NCBI GenBank assembly: GCA_902826165.1
Contig: CADEDV010000002.1
Span: 1-64,000 of the forward strand
Reading direction: 5' to 3'
Source of the DNA: an uncultured Bacteroidota bacterium
Lineage (GTDB): Bacteria; Bacteroidota; Bacteroidia; Chitinophagales; Chitinophagaceae
Length of the DNA stretch: 64,000 nucleotides
Numbering within the stretch: position 1 is the stretch's first letter; every line of letters starts with the position of its first letter. Shown here in pieces: positions 36,951-45,945 of the stretch. The position numbers and the translations under genes were made by a program. Below the pieces are notes generated by a model that saw only the letters and a program-made list of their open reading frames with translations, was not told the DNA's origin and did not search any database.

Positions 36951-36967
36951 CCGCTGAAAAGCGGTTT
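36951..36967 (+). other. Small GNRA-loop hairpin in the topA leader
   Basis: CCGCT and AGCGG close a GAAA tetraloop about 25-40 nt before the topA start, followed by a short T-run. A TAATTTG sequence (one base shorter than the -7 consensus) lies just upstream. Possible leader structure. Confidence 0.35.
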
Positions 36968-36989
36968 TGTATTATAATATGGAGTCCTT

Positions 36990-39560
36990 ATGGCGAAAAA
37001 TCTGCTGATAGTTGAGAGCCCTGCGAAAGCGAAAACGATCGAAAAGATCCTGGGAAAAGATTTCCAGGTGAAGAGTTGTTTTGGCCATATCCGTGACCTG
37101 GAAAAAGCCGGGATGGGTATTGATGTGGAGAATGGTTTCAAACCCCGGTACATCGTTCCTGATGACAAGGAGAAGGTGGTGAATGAACTGAAGAAATTAT
37201 CCAAAAACAGCGAAGTGTGGCTGGCCACGGATGAGGACCGTGAAGGGGAAGCCATCAGCTGGCATTTGTGTGAGGTGCTGGGCCTTGATCCAAAGACCAC
37301 CAAGCGAATCGTCTTTCACGAGATCACCAAGCCTGCCATCCAGGCGGCTGTACAAAATCCCCGCAAACTTGATATGAACCTGGTGATGGCCCAGCAGGCC
37401 CGCCGTATCCTGGACAGGATCGTGGGTTTTGAACTGAGCCCTGTTCTCTGGCGCAAGATGAGTATGCGCAATAACCTGAGTGCCGGCCGTGTGCAGAGTG
37501 TGGCAGTTCGCCTGATCGCTGAACGGGAAAGAGAGATCAATGCTTTTACTCCCACCAGCACTTTTAAGATCGAAGCTTTATTCACTGCCAAAGATGTTTC
37601 CGATAAAAATGTAACCTTCGCCGCCGAAGGCAAGAAATACAATGCAGCAGATGATGCAGAAGCATTTTTGAAAAGTTGCGTGGGTGCCAACTATAAGGTA
37701 ACCGATATACAGGTGAAACCGGGCAAACGTTCCCCTGCCCCGCCTTTTACCACATCCACTTTGCAACAGGAAGCCTCCCGTAAACTGGGTTATGGTGTTT
37801 CAAGGACCATGCAGATCGCCCAACGCTTGTATGAGAACGGGTATATTACTTATATGCGTACCGACAGTGTGAACCTGAGTGATACCGCATTGGGTGATAT
37901 CACAAGGACAGTGAAAGGAATGTATGGCGACCAGTATCACCAATTTCGCAAGTACAAGAACAAAAATGAAAGTGCACAGGAAGCCCACGAAGCGATCCGT
38001 CCCACGTATATGAGCAATCCTTCCATCCAGGAAGCTGAATGGGCCCGGTTGTATGAACTGATTTGGAAAAGAACAATGGCTTCGCAGATGGCGGATGCTG
38101 AACTGGAAAAGACAACAGCAAAAATTGAGATATCAACTAATAAAGAAGAACTCAGTGCCAGTGGTGAAGTGTTGAAATTTGACGGCTTCCTGAAAGTATA
38201 CCGGGAAGATAAAGACGATGATGAACTGGAAGAAGAAGCCAACGAAGGAATGTTGCCTCCATTGACCGTTGGTCAGCAATTGCCATTCAAAGAAATGAAA
38301 GCGACGGAACGCTTCAGTCGCCCATTGCCAAGGTATACCGAAGCTTCACTCGTAAAGAAATTAGAAGAACTGGGTATTGGCCGTCCTTCCACCTATGCTC
38401 CTACGATCTCCACTATCTTAAAGAGAGGTTATGTGGAAAAAAGAGATAAGGAAGGTACCCGCCGGGACTTCCGTGTGTTTGTATTGAGAAAAGATACCGT
38501 GAGCAAAGAGATGGAACAGGAAAACACCGGTGCAGAGAAATCAAAACTGTTTCCTTCTGATCTTGGATTGGTGGTGACCGACTTTTTGAAACAGTATTTC
38601 GATGATATCATGGATTACAGTTTCACCGCCCGTATTGAAGAAGAGTTTGATGAAGTGGCCGAAGGCAAGATGAAGTGGAACAAGATGATCGATGATTTCT
38701 ACAGCCCTTTCAAGAAAGATGTGGAGAAGACGATTGAAACTGCAGAACGCATCAAAGGAGAACGAGAACTGGGTATTGACCCGGAAAGTGGCAAGCCGGT
38801 AGTAGCAAGAATGGGACGTTATGGTGCCATGATACAGATCGGCAGTGCAGATGAAGAAGAGAAACCCCGTTTTGCCAAGGTGCCAACCGGCCAGAGCATT
38901 GAGACCATCACCTTCGAAGAAGCGATGAATTTGTTTGGTGCACAGGGATCAATGGGATTGTACGAAGAGAAAGAAGTTTCTGTGAATGTGGGCCGTTTCG
39001 GTCCGTATGTAAAATGGGGTGATGAATTTATTTCGCTGCCCAAAGGCACTGATCTTTCTACCGTGGACCTGGAAACGGCTATCTCCCATATCAAACAAAA
39101 ACAAATTGCCGATGCACCGGTGGGTACGTATGATGGCAAACCCATCACCAAGGGTAAAGGCCGGTTTGGTCCTTATATCAAATGGGATGGTATGTTCATC
39201 AATGTACCAAGGCGTTATAATTTCGATACGCTGATACAATCAGAAATGGATGAACTGATCGATGCGAAAGTGAAAAAAGAAGCCAACCGCTATATCCAGC
39301 GCTGGGCGGATGAAAAGATATCGGTTGAAAATGCAAGATGGGGGCCCATCCTGAAATACGGCAAGAAGATCATCCGCATACCTAAGAAAGCTGATGATAC
39401 AAAATATACAGCGGAAGAAGCAGCTGCATTTACGCTGGATGATGTAAAGAAATTCATTGAACTGGAAATACCCGGAGCATTTACCAAGAAAACAAAGAAA
39501 GCTCCGGCTAAGAAAAAGGCAGCGGTGAAAAAGAAAGCTGCTCCAAAAAAGAAGAAGTAA
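36990..39560 (+). CDS. topA: DNA topoisomerase I
   Basis: This type IA topoisomerase relaxes negative supercoils. Of 856 residues, the Toprim domain is at 1-130 (LLIVESPAKAKTIEKIL, WLATDEDREGEAISW). The catalytic core has the active-site Tyr in YENGYITYMRTDSVNLS near residue 290. The C-terminus has four topoisomerase C-terminal repeats without zinc-finger cysteines (for example VGRFGPYVKWGDEFISL and KGRFGPYIKWDG) and a Lys/Ala-rich tail typical for Bacteroidota that should bind DNA. It is transcribed alone and ends at a strong terminator. Confidence 0.96.
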   Translation: MAKNLLIVESPAKAKTIEKILGKDFQVKSCFGHIRDLEKAGMGIDVENGFKPRYIVPDDKEKVVNELKKLSKNSEVWLATDEDREGEAISWHLCEVLGLDPKTTKRIVFHEITKPAIQAAVQNPRKLDMNLVMAQQARRILDRIVGFELSPVLWRKMSMRNNLSAGRVQSVAVRLIAEREREINAFTPTSTFKIEALFTAKDVSDKNVTFAAEGKKYNAADDAEAFLKSCVGANYKVTDIQVKPGKRSPAPPFTTSTLQQEASRKLGYGVSRTMQIAQRLYENGYITYMRTDSVNLSDTALGDITRTVKGMYGDQYHQFRKYKNKNESAQEAHEAIRPTYMSNPSIQEAEWARLYELIWKRTMASQMADAELEKTTAKIEISTNKEELSASGEVLKFDGFLKVYREDKDDDELEEEANEGMLPPLTVGQQLPFKEMKATERFSRPLPRYTEASLVKKLEELGIGRPSTYAPTISTILKRGYVEKRDKEGTRRDFRVFVLRKDTVSKEMEQENTGAEKSKLFPSDLGLVVTDFLKQYFDDIMDYSFTARIEEEFDEVAEGKMKWNKMIDDFYSPFKKDVEKTIETAERIKGERELGIDPESGKPVVARMGRYGAMIQIGSADEEEKPRFAKVPTGQSIETITFEEAMNLFGAQGSMGLYEEKEVSVNVGRFGPYVKWGDEFISLPKGTDLSTVDLETAISHIKQKQIADAPVGTYDGKPITKGKGRFGPYIKWDGMFINVPRRYNFDTLIQSEMDELIDAKVKKEANRYIQRWADEKISVENARWGPILKYGKKIIRIPKKADDTKYTAEEAAAFTLDDVKKFIELEIPGAFTKKTKKAPAKKKAAVKKKAAPKKKK

Positions 39561-39562
39561 AT

Positions 39563-39590
39563 AAAACGCCCTGCAAATGCAGGGCGTTTT
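39563..39590 (+). terminator. Intrinsic terminator after topA
   Basis: AAAACGCCCTGC (39563-39574) and GCAGGGCGTTTT (39579-39590) form a 12-bp perfect stem with loop AAAT. The symmetrical stem may also serve the convergent gene. Confidence 0.92.
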
Positions 39591-39607
39591 ACTTGTAATT
39601 ATATTTT

Positions 39608-40486
39608 TTATTTCCCCTTCATAAGGTAATACCCTTTCATGGTCAATGGCATTCTTTGCCCCATTACATTCATAGCTCCTTTCACTTCAATTTTATAATC
39701 ACTGTCTTTCAGGTAGCCGTCGGTCAGCCCTATATTCACGGTTCCTTTTTGGGTGCCGTCCATATCCATTTCCATCGCTACTCCACCCTGGTCCATATTC
39801 CCTTTACCGGAAAATTTTCCTTCCATGGCGATAAAAGCAACGCCATCTTTCACAGAAGTTAGAGTGTACTTACCTTTTATTTTCATTGCAACACCCGCCA
39901 TGGAGGTATTGGTTTCCGTCTCCCAACTGTCCCCTATTTTCACCGGCTTATCCGGGTACATCTGGAACATCATACCCAGCATACCGTTCATCTGGTCTTT
40001 GGAAAACATCTTTTTCATCTGTTCACGGGTGGCTTCATCCAACGCCTCATTATCGGTCAGGGTTTCAAAACCATTGGTACTGACGATCTCGTTCTTTTCA
40101 TTCAGTTGCATCGTTACTGTCTTACCAACGATCCTTCCTGTTGCCTTGTCCATTATAGAATCGGTAATATTCTCTATTCCCATTGCTTTCATCTTCATGC
40201 CCATTTTCATTTGCGTATAGGTCATCCCGACTTCTTTAAGCCCGGCTGAATCACCCAGTACTTCAAAATCAAGCAGCCCGTTCATCGTCATATTCATATC
40301 CATCGGCTGCCCCATCATGTCAAAACTCATATCCAGCTTTGTGTCCATTTCCTGCGAGAATTTATCACCCTTTGCCAGTTTCATCTTCAGGGTATAGGCT
40401 TCGCCGCTTCCTTTTTGATTACAGGAGACAAAAAACAAAGAGCTGGCAAGAGAAAAGAGCAGTACCGGGAGAATTATTTTCTTCAT
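39608..40486 (-). CDS. Methionine-rich DUF6263 lipoprotein
   Basis: The start at 40486 gives 292 residues with a lipoprotein signal (MKKIILPVLLFSLASS, lipobox ending SC). Internal sequence is beta-rich with a DUF6263-like organisation (YTLKMKLAKGDKFSQEMD early, IGDSWETETN in the middle). By direct count about 37 residues are Met (about 13%), clustered in runs such as MDMNMTMN and MKMGMKMKAM. The function is unknown; Met-rich periplasmic proteins can bind copper(I) or act as oxidant sinks, but that is inference. A TATATTTA promoter-like sequence lies upstream. Confidence 0.75.
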   Translation of the reverse strand: MKKIILPVLLFSLASSLFFVSCNQKGSGEAYTLKMKLAKGDKFSQEMDTKLDMSFDMMGQPMDMNMTMNGLLDFEVLGDSAGLKEVGMTYTQMKMGMKMKAMGIENITDSIMDKATGRIVGKTVTMQLNEKNEIVSTNGFETLTDNEALDEATREQMKKMFSKDQMNGMLGMMFQMYPDKPVKIGDSWETETNTSMAGVAMKIKGKYTLTSVKDGVAFIAMEGKFSGKGNMDQGGVAMEMDMDGTQKGTVNIGLTDGYLKDSDYKIEVKGAMNVMGQRMPLTMKGYYLMKGK

Positions 40487-40519
40487 ATTGATCATTTTGG
40501 CCTAAATATAGAATAATAA

Positions 40520-40551
40520 AAGTCCTGTTTCAAGAATATGAAACAGGACTT
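40520..40551 (-). terminator. Intrinsic terminator after the long DUF4382 gene
   Basis: AAGTCCTGTTTC (40520-40531) and GAAACAGGACTT (40540-40551) form a 12-bp stem followed, in the minus direction, by TTTATT. Confidence 0.85.
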
Positions 40552-40577
40552 ATTGCTACGGCACTGTTACTGTTATA

Positions 40578-41507
40578 TCAGTTCCTTAACTGTATCGTTC
40601 CGATATTAGTATCCTCTCCTCTTTGCAAGGGCACAGCAAGGATCGTTGTATCCCTGTAGCCATTGGCAGTGGCATTAATGAAGACATCTGCTGTACTTCC
40701 TCTTAAGCCTCTTATTTTAAAACGACCATCATCATTATCCGGTATTGCAATTAATGTATCCCCATCAGCAATCGCTGATACAATGGCCTCCGCTTCTTCC
40801 GGGAACACTTTGCCTTTTATGCTGGCGGTTTGTGCCGGCAGCCAGATCCGCAGGTAGGGTTTCAGTACAAAGCGGTTATTACTTACCCTGACAATGGACC
40901 TGCCAGCATCAAAATCAAGCCAGAGCTGCAGATCACCCGGTGTAATTTCTTCGATATCTTCTCCCCTGATATTGATAGTTACCCGGTTATGATTGTTCCA
41001 TAGGGAAAGCGGGTAAGAAACACTATCCGCTACTACTGAATTTTGTGAGCCCAACGTAAGCCGGATCTTTTTAATACGGCCTTCAACAGTGAATCCGCTG
41101 GCCAGTAATGTATCCGCACCATTGGAGAGATCAAGCAGGTTGTAAATACCAGGTCTGATATCCAATGTATCCCAAACAGCACAATGCCTGTCGCCATCAT
41201 CATCATGATCATTATCATAATGACATCCGTCCCTTCCGGGACCATCATCATCATCGTCATCACCCCGACGGCAACTGTCGGGCAGTACCAGCACTTCCAC
41301 CCGCAGGATATCGACATTTACTGCATCAAAGCTGACCGGGTTATCCGACAACCGGATGCGGACCCTTTGTTGTCCTTCCGGGATGCTCTCATTAAAACCA
41401 TCTTCCTTTTTACAGGAGAATACAAAGAGTATTATAAAAAGCAGAAGATTGACCCCTAAAAATAAAAGGGCATTCCAACCAAAACCGGATTGGCTTAGTT
41501 TTTTCAT
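40578..41507 (-). CDS. DUF4382 lipoprotein with Asp/His/Cys-rich insertion
   Basis: This 309-residue lipoprotein (lipobox Cys near residue 32) has the DUF4382 core seen in the paralogue at 21752-22273: VRIRLSDNPVSFDAVNVDI and GIYNLLDLSNGADTLLASG. A C-terminal carboxypeptidase-regulatory-like beta domain follows (ASIKGKVFPEEAEAI to the end). Between residues about 77 and 109 is an inserted segment with 14 Asp, 3 Cys and 3 His (for example six consecutive Asp) that the paralogue lacks. This looks like a cation- or metal-binding loop, but no EF-hand consensus is present. Function unknown. Confidence 0.83.
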   Translation of the reverse strand: MKKLSQSGFGWNALLFLGVNLLLFIILFVFSCKKEDGFNESIPEGQQRVRIRLSDNPVSFDAVNVDILRVEVLVLPDSCRRGDDDDDDGPGRDGCHYDNDHDDDGDRHCAVWDTLDIRPGIYNLLDLSNGADTLLASGFTVEGRIKKIRLTLGSQNSVVADSVSYPLSLWNNHNRVTINIRGEDIEEITPGDLQLWLDFDAGRSIVRVSNNRFVLKPYLRIWLPAQTASIKGKVFPEEAEAIVSAIADGDTLIAIPDNDDGRFKIRGLRGSTADVFINATANGYRDTTILAVPLQRGEDTNIGTIQLRN

Positions 41508-41649
41508 CGTATGTTGTTTTTGACGTAAAAGAATATTGAACCTGCCTGATCAGAACAGGTCACCCCGGGTGAAAGAAAAATGGCTGGCGGAATTTCTTTA
41601 CAACCAAAAGCAGACCAAAGCCGTATTTTGTGGAAAATATTTACGCACC

Positions 41650-42396
41650 ATGGACAGGAAATACTGGGAACGAATTGCACCGGCTTATAATGATGAGATA
41701 TTTGATGTGCTGCATAATGATAAAAAAGCCATCATCCGTTCGGCCATTGAAAAGATCGCAGCGGCGGATAAAACTGTACTGGATGCCGGCTGCGCCATTG
41801 GTAAATGGCTGCCTGTTCTTGCTCCTGCCTTTAAGAAAGTGATCGCTGCAGATATTTCGGCGAAGAATCTCGAGATAGCGGCGAGAAATTATCCCGGCTA
41901 TAAAAACGTGGAGTATCTCCGGGCCGATCTTTCTTCCCCGACAATCAAATTGCCGAAATGTGATGTTACGATCTGCATCAATGCGATACTGACGGATTCC
42001 ATGAAAAAGAGAAATGCTTTTTTCGAAAATCTGTCTTCCTGTACCAGGAAAGGCGGCTATTTAGTATTAACTGTTCCTGCATTGGAGTCATGGATGTTCA
42101 GCCGTATCATTCAGCAGAAATGGGATATTGATAAGAAATACTATGCGGATAAAATTTCCGGTGCAGCAGCATTAAAGAAATACAAGAACATGATACAGGG
42201 AAATATGGATCTCGATCATGTTCCCACCAAACATTACCTTAAAGAAGAATTGCAACTGCTCTTAGCCAAAGAAGGTTTCAATACACTGGATACACAAAAA
42301 ATAGAATACAATTGGTCAACAGAATTTCATCAACCACCCAAATGGCTGAAAGAACCCAAACCCTGGGACTGGATGGTGCTCGCCCAAAAGAAATGA
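41650..42396 (+). CDS. Class I SAM-dependent methyltransferase
   Basis: The ATG at 41650 gives 248 residues (MDRKYWERIAPAYND), which fits where homologous methyltransferases begin; a TTG at 41536 would add 38 residues of unclear origin. Motif I is VLDAGCAIGKWLPVLAP, followed by ISAKNLEIAARNYPG and later LRADLSS (motif II/III). The substrate is unknown. The gene is alone on its strand between a DUF4382 gene and a SirB1-like gene, and a heptad array follows its stop codon. Confidence 0.83.
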   Translation: MDRKYWERIAPAYNDEIFDVLHNDKKAIIRSAIEKIAAADKTVLDAGCAIGKWLPVLAPAFKKVIAADISAKNLEIAARNYPGYKNVEYLRADLSSPTIKLPKCDVTICINAILTDSMKKRNAFFENLSSCTRKGGYLVLTVPALESWMFSRIIQQKWDIDKKYYADKISGAAALKKYKNMIQGNMDLDHVPTKHYLKEELQLLLAKEGFNTLDTQKIEYNWSTEFHQPPKWLKEPKPWDWMVLAQKK

Positions 42397-42420
42397 GTTT
42401 CATGTAATAGGAAACACTAT

Positions 42421-42462
42421 CTCCCTCACAACTTCGTACTTCTGACTTCATACCCCATACTT
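42421..42462 (+). repeat. Heptad array (ACTT type), about six units
   Basis: Units such as CGTACTT (42435) and CTGACTT (42442) repeat every 7 bp from 42421 to 42462; CATACCC and CATACTT complete the series. On the minus strand the core is AAGTNNG. It lies between the methyltransferase and SirB1-like genes, about 25 nt after the methyltransferase stop. Confidence 0.65.
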
Positions 42463-42552
42463 AGTTTTTCCGGGCTTCTCCCCACCTGTGGAAAATTTTA
42501 ATGGCGTTCTTTCGTTATCAGCATAGATATTTACCAAACTGAAGCCGCCACC

Positions 42553-43419
42553 ATGGAAACAAATAATGAGATATCTGCCCTTCTTCATTTGCTGGACGAT
42601 CCCGATGAAGAGGTCTTTGAAGCCGTCAGCACTAAAATTGTTGATATTGGCAAACCTATCATTCCGAACCTGGAACATCTCTGGGAAACCACACCCGATG
42701 AACCCACCCAGGAAAGGATTGAAGTGCTGATCCACCGTCTTCATTACCGTGACCTTGCCGAAGATTTTCGCCAATGGAATGTATCCGGTCATCATGACCT
42801 GACACTCGGTGCCTTGCTCACCTGCAAGTTCCAGTATCCTGAAATGGCAACTGCCCCCGTGATGCAGGAAATTGAAAAAGTGCGCCGCAATATCTGGCTG
42901 GAGCTGAATAATTACCTGACGCCGCTGGAACAGATCAATATCGTGACCAGCATTCTCTACAGTTATTATGGCTTAAAAGGAAATGAGACCAATTACAAAG
43001 AGCCCAACGAATTTTTACTGCACAAAACATTAGAAGCCAAAAGAGGCAACCAGGTAAGTAATGGCATCCTGTATCTTTTGCTCTGCGAAATGCTGGATAT
43101 TCCTGTCCGGGCTATTAATTTGCCCAAGCAGTTCATTGTTGCCTATTTCAAATATGGTTACTCTGACGAACAATTGCTGAACCCGGTTGAAAAAATAGAG
43201 TTCTTTATTGATCCCACTTCCGGGCAGGTGTTTACCCATAAAGACGTGGACAATTATTTCAAACGTATCTCTGTTCCTCCCATCGATCATTATTTCAAAC
43301 CACAGAAGAATAAAGATGTGATCAAACAGTTATTGGAGGAATTCAGCAAATGTTTTTCCGGGGAGAAAGATATTTACAAGCAGGCTGAGTTGATGGATTT
43401 GGTGAAGTTGCTTGATTGA
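42553..43419 (+). CDS. SirB1-like transglutaminase-fold protein
   Basis: This 288-residue protein has an N-terminal HEAT-like helical part (LLHLLDDPDEEVFEAVSTKI) followed by a transglutaminase-core-2 (SirB1) domain. Conserved blocks are ILYSYYGLKGNETNYKEP, LHKTLEAKRGNQVSNGILYL and LLCEMLDIPVRAINLPKQFI, and the C-terminal half includes FIDPTSGQVFT. It is probably a non-catalytic or unknown-activity relative of E. coli SirB1/YchA. It is cytosolic and converges with the oxidoreductase gene across a heptad-flanked terminator. Confidence 0.87.
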   Translation: METNNEISALLHLLDDPDEEVFEAVSTKIVDIGKPIIPNLEHLWETTPDEPTQERIEVLIHRLHYRDLAEDFRQWNVSGHHDLTLGALLTCKFQYPEMATAPVMQEIEKVRRNIWLELNNYLTPLEQINIVTSILYSYYGLKGNETNYKEPNEFLLHKTLEAKRGNQVSNGILYLLLCEMLDIPVRAINLPKQFIVAYFKYGYSDEQLLNPVEKIEFFIDPTSGQVFTHKDVDNYFKRISVPPIDHYFKPQKNKDVIKQLLEEFSKCFSGEKDIYKQAELMDLVKLLD

Positions 43420-43519
43420 AATACGAGGTCAGAAGTATGAAGTAAGAGCTTCTCCAAAAAAAATAGTCTTTAATCAAAAGACTATAGTACTTATCACTTC
43501 TTATTTTATACTTAGCTAA
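43420..43519. repeat. Convergent gap: AGTNNNA heptads on both sides of a terminator hairpin
   Basis: After the SirB1-like stop codon (43417-43419) units such as AGTATGA and AGTAAGA follow at 7-bp spacing. Reading from the oxidoreductase stop on the minus strand, units such as AGTATAA and AGTGATA do the same. Between them ATAGTCTTT (43463-43471) pairs with AAAGACTAT (43477-43485), with eight U in the minus direction. Confidence 0.6.
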
Positions 43520-44962
43520 TCACAACTCCAGCTTCCATCCATCTCTATATTCCCTCTTCACAAACTGGTTGGCTTCATCAAAATTGGTGATCTTCATGTT
43601 CTTTGCATCCCATAATAGTTTCTTGCGGCCCAGGTATTTGTCACCCCATCCTTTCAGGTTCGGGTTCTTCATCAGCCAGCTGCGGATAGCAAGGTTACCC
43701 ATCAGGATACTTTCTGTGAACGGTCCGGCATAAGAGAATGGGGAACTGGTCTCACCCTTGCCATAACCGGCGATACAGGCATTCACCCATTGTATATAAT
43801 GTCCTTCAGGAACTCTTTTGATCGTTTCCTTCGGCATCGTCTTTTCCTTCATCAGTTTGGTGGGCAACAATCGTGGATTGGCACCATAACAGTCCAGCAG
43901 CAGTTTTCCTTTTGTACCGATCAGCAATACACCACCATCCCAGTTACCAAAGTGTTCATCAGGTAATAATTCATCCGGTCTTTCCGGCAACAAACCGCCA
44001 TCATGCCAGGAAACTTTGATATTACCTTTACCATCTTTTCTCGGGTAGTTGAGGTGGATGATGGAAGCAGGAGGACAGGCATCCAGGTTCTGTGTATCAT
44101 TCCACATTTCTTTCCATACGGTAGCCACACTACATTCGGCAGAATCAGGATAGTCAATTGGCAGTATGCGATAGATCGGATCCATAATATGACAGGCCAT
44201 ATCGCCCAATGCTCCGGTACCAAAAGCCCACCAGCCTCTCCAGTTAAAAGGAAGATACGCAGGGTTGAAATCGATCATCTTGGCAGGGCCGAGCCAGAGA
44301 TCCCAATTCAGCTCTTTAGGAATATCATATTTACCGGTAGGTGTGGCAATTCCCTGTGGCCATACCGGCCTGTTGGTCCAGGCATGTGCTTCCGTTACAT
44401 TCCCAATCATACCCGCATTCACCATTTCTTTGGCTTTGCGGACCCCATCACCAGAACCACCCTGGTTACCCATCTGTGTTACCACTTTGTATTTCTTTTC
44501 TGCCTGTGCCAGTATCCTCGCTTCATAGATATCATGTGTCAGTGGTTTTTGCGTGTACACATGTTTTCCCAGTTGCATAGCGGCTAAAGTGGCGACGGCA
44601 TGGGTATTATCTGGAGTGGAGATGGAACAAGCGTCTATATTGTTCTTTTCTTTATCCAGCATTTCCCTGAAATCATGATAGTAAGAGGCTTTGGGAAATT
44701 TCTCTCTTGTCTTGGCGGATTCCCTGTCGTCCACATCACACAAAGCAACAATATTTACATTCGGACTTTTTGCAAATTCAGCCAGGTCACTGGCCCCTTT
44801 TCCACCGGCACCAATGCCTGCGATATTCAATTTATCACTGGGGGCAATAAAGCCGCGGCCCATCACATGTCTTGGAATAATAAAAAATCCTGCACCTGCA
44901 ATACCGGCATTACGGATGAATTTGCGGCGGGAGATGCTCATATCTTTTTTAACAGGGGTCAT
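43520..44962 (-). CDS. Tat-exported Gfo/Idh/MocA-type oxidoreductase
   Basis: This 480-residue protein starts with a twin-arginine signal (SISRRKFIRNAGIAGAGFFI) and an NAD(P)-binding Rossmann fold (LNIAGIGAGGKGASDL, VALCDVDDRESAK, CSISTPDNTHAVATLAAMQ). A C-terminal GFO/IDH/MocA dehydrogenase domain follows. Homologues in Bacteroidota act on sugars, inositols or N-acetylhexosamines in the periplasm; the substrate is unknown. It converges with the SirB1-like gene. No partner sugar operon is adjacent. Confidence 0.9.
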   Translation of the reverse strand: MTPVKKDMSISRRKFIRNAGIAGAGFFIIPRHVMGRGFIAPSDKLNIAGIGAGGKGASDLAEFAKSPNVNIVALCDVDDRESAKTREKFPKASYYHDFREMLDKEKNNIDACSISTPDNTHAVATLAAMQLGKHVYTQKPLTHDIYEARILAQAEKKYKVVTQMGNQGGSGDGVRKAKEMVNAGMIGNVTEAHAWTNRPVWPQGIATPTGKYDIPKELNWDLWLGPAKMIDFNPAYLPFNWRGWWAFGTGALGDMACHIMDPIYRILPIDYPDSAECSVATVWKEMWNDTQNLDACPPASIIHLNYPRKDGKGNIKVSWHDGGLLPERPDELLPDEHFGNWDGGVLLIGTKGKLLLDCYGANPRLLPTKLMKEKTMPKETIKRVPEGHYIQWVNACIAGYGKGETSSPFSYAGPFTESILMGNLAIRSWLMKNPNLKGWGDKYLGRKKLLWDAKNMKITNFDEANQFVKREYRDGWKLEL

Positions 44963-45066
44963 ATGGCTTAAATTTCCAGTAAGATAAATGGAAGAAGAAT
45001 AACCGGCAAAATAATTTAGTGTAAACGGTTTATCATTATTCTTTAGTTTACGGTAAATTTTAATCT

Positions 45067-45402
45067 ATGCCTATCAGCTGGGATGATTTTGAAAAGATCG
45101 ATATCAGGACCGGAACCATCGTTGAAGTGAATGATTTTCCCAAAGCCCGGAAACCGGCCTATAAGCTAAGTATTGATTTCGGCAGCGAACTAGGCGTTAA
45201 AAGATCTTCTGCACAGATCACAACGCATTATTCCAAAGAAGAGCTCCTGAACCGGCAGGTGGTGGCTGTAGTAAATTTTCCACCCAAACAAATAGCTGAT
45301 TTTATCAGTGAATGCCTGGTGCTGGGTGTTTATGATGAAAATAAGGACGTAATTTTATTGCAACCGCAACGGTCTGTGCTTAATGGCATGAAGATCGGCT
45401 GA
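45067..45402 (+). CDS. csaA: CsaA-like tRNA-binding domain protein
   Basis: This 111-residue protein is a stand-alone OB-fold tRNA-binding domain: ISWDDFEKIDIRTGTIVEV at the start, ITTHYSKEELLNRQVVAVV and NFPPKQIADFISECLVLG, ending with the usual RSVLNGMKIG. CsaA was described as a dimeric chaperone linked to protein export in Bacillus, and it binds tRNA. It is cytosolic. The next gene, an O6-alkylguanine alkyltransferase, starts 1 bp after its stop codon, so the two are co-transcribed. Confidence 0.9.
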   Translation: MPISWDDFEKIDIRTGTIVEVNDFPKARKPAYKLSIDFGSELGVKRSSAQITTHYSKEELLNRQVVAVVNFPPKQIADFISECLVLGVYDENKDVILLQPQRSVLNGMKIG

Positions 45403-45403
45403 C

Positions 45404-45901
45404 ATGAACGAACAATACAGTACATATTACCACTCACCGGTGGGCCTGCTGAAAATTGCAGGCACTGAAGAATTTATCAGCGAAGTAACTTTTCATGATA
45501 CATCGCAGAAAGCACCCGGCAATAAAAAACATATGCCCCCGATGCTGATCAACTGCGTGGAGCAACTGATACAATACTTCAATGGCCAGCGCAGAATGTT
45601 TGAATTACCCCTGAACCAGGCCGGCACTCCTTTTCAGCAGGAAGTATGGAACCTGTTAGTAACAATTCCCTTTGGGAAAACAATCAGCTATCTTGATCTT
45701 GCCCGTAAAACGGGTGACAGCAAAGCCACAAGGGCAGTCGCTAATGCAAATGGGAGAAATAATATTGCCATCATTGTTCCCTGTCACCGGGTGATTGGCA
45801 GTAATAAAGATTTAGTCGGCTATGCAGGTGGCCTCTGGAGAAAAAAATGGCTGCTGGAGCATGAGATGAAAGTAGCGTATGGGGTGCAGACTTTGTTTTA
45901 G
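45404..45901 (+). CDS. ogt: Methylated-DNA-protein cysteine methyltransferase
   Basis: This 165-residue DNA-repair protein transfers the alkyl group from O6-alkylguanine to its own Cys, a suicide reaction. The C-terminal DNA-binding domain has GTPFQQEVWNLLVTIPFGKTISY and the active-site motif IIVPCHRVIG followed by LVGYAGGLWRKKWLLEHE. The N-terminal part is the usual ribonuclease-like domain. It follows csaA by 1 bp and converges with cdd across a gap that holds two heptad arrays. Confidence 0.93.
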   Translation: MNEQYSTYYHSPVGLLKIAGTEEFISEVTFHDTSQKAPGNKKHMPPMLINCVEQLIQYFNGQRRMFELPLNQAGTPFQQEVWNLLVTIPFGKTISYLDLARKTGDSKATRAVANANGRNNIAIIVPCHRVIGSNKDLVGYAGGLWRKKWLLEHEMKVAYGVQTLF

Positions 45902-45920
45902 TCGAGAGTCCCGAGGATCG
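45899..45920 (+). repeat. Heptad array after ogt stop codon (AGTCNNN)
   Basis: The units AGTCGAG and AGTCCCG follow the stop codon of ogt at 7-bp spacing, then AGGATCG. It mirrors the array at 45946-45980 across the gap. Confidence 0.55.
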
Positions 45921-45945
45921 CATTACCAGTAGAATATGTTTTTTT

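Noticed and set aside
41536-41649. TTG start giving a 286-residue methyltransferase
   Set aside because: The added 38 residues lack the family pattern; the ATG at 41650 matches where homologues begin. Still open.
42405-42552. Protein-coding remnant between the methyltransferase and SirB1-like genes
   Set aside because: No frame is protein-like; the periodic signal is explained by the heptad array.
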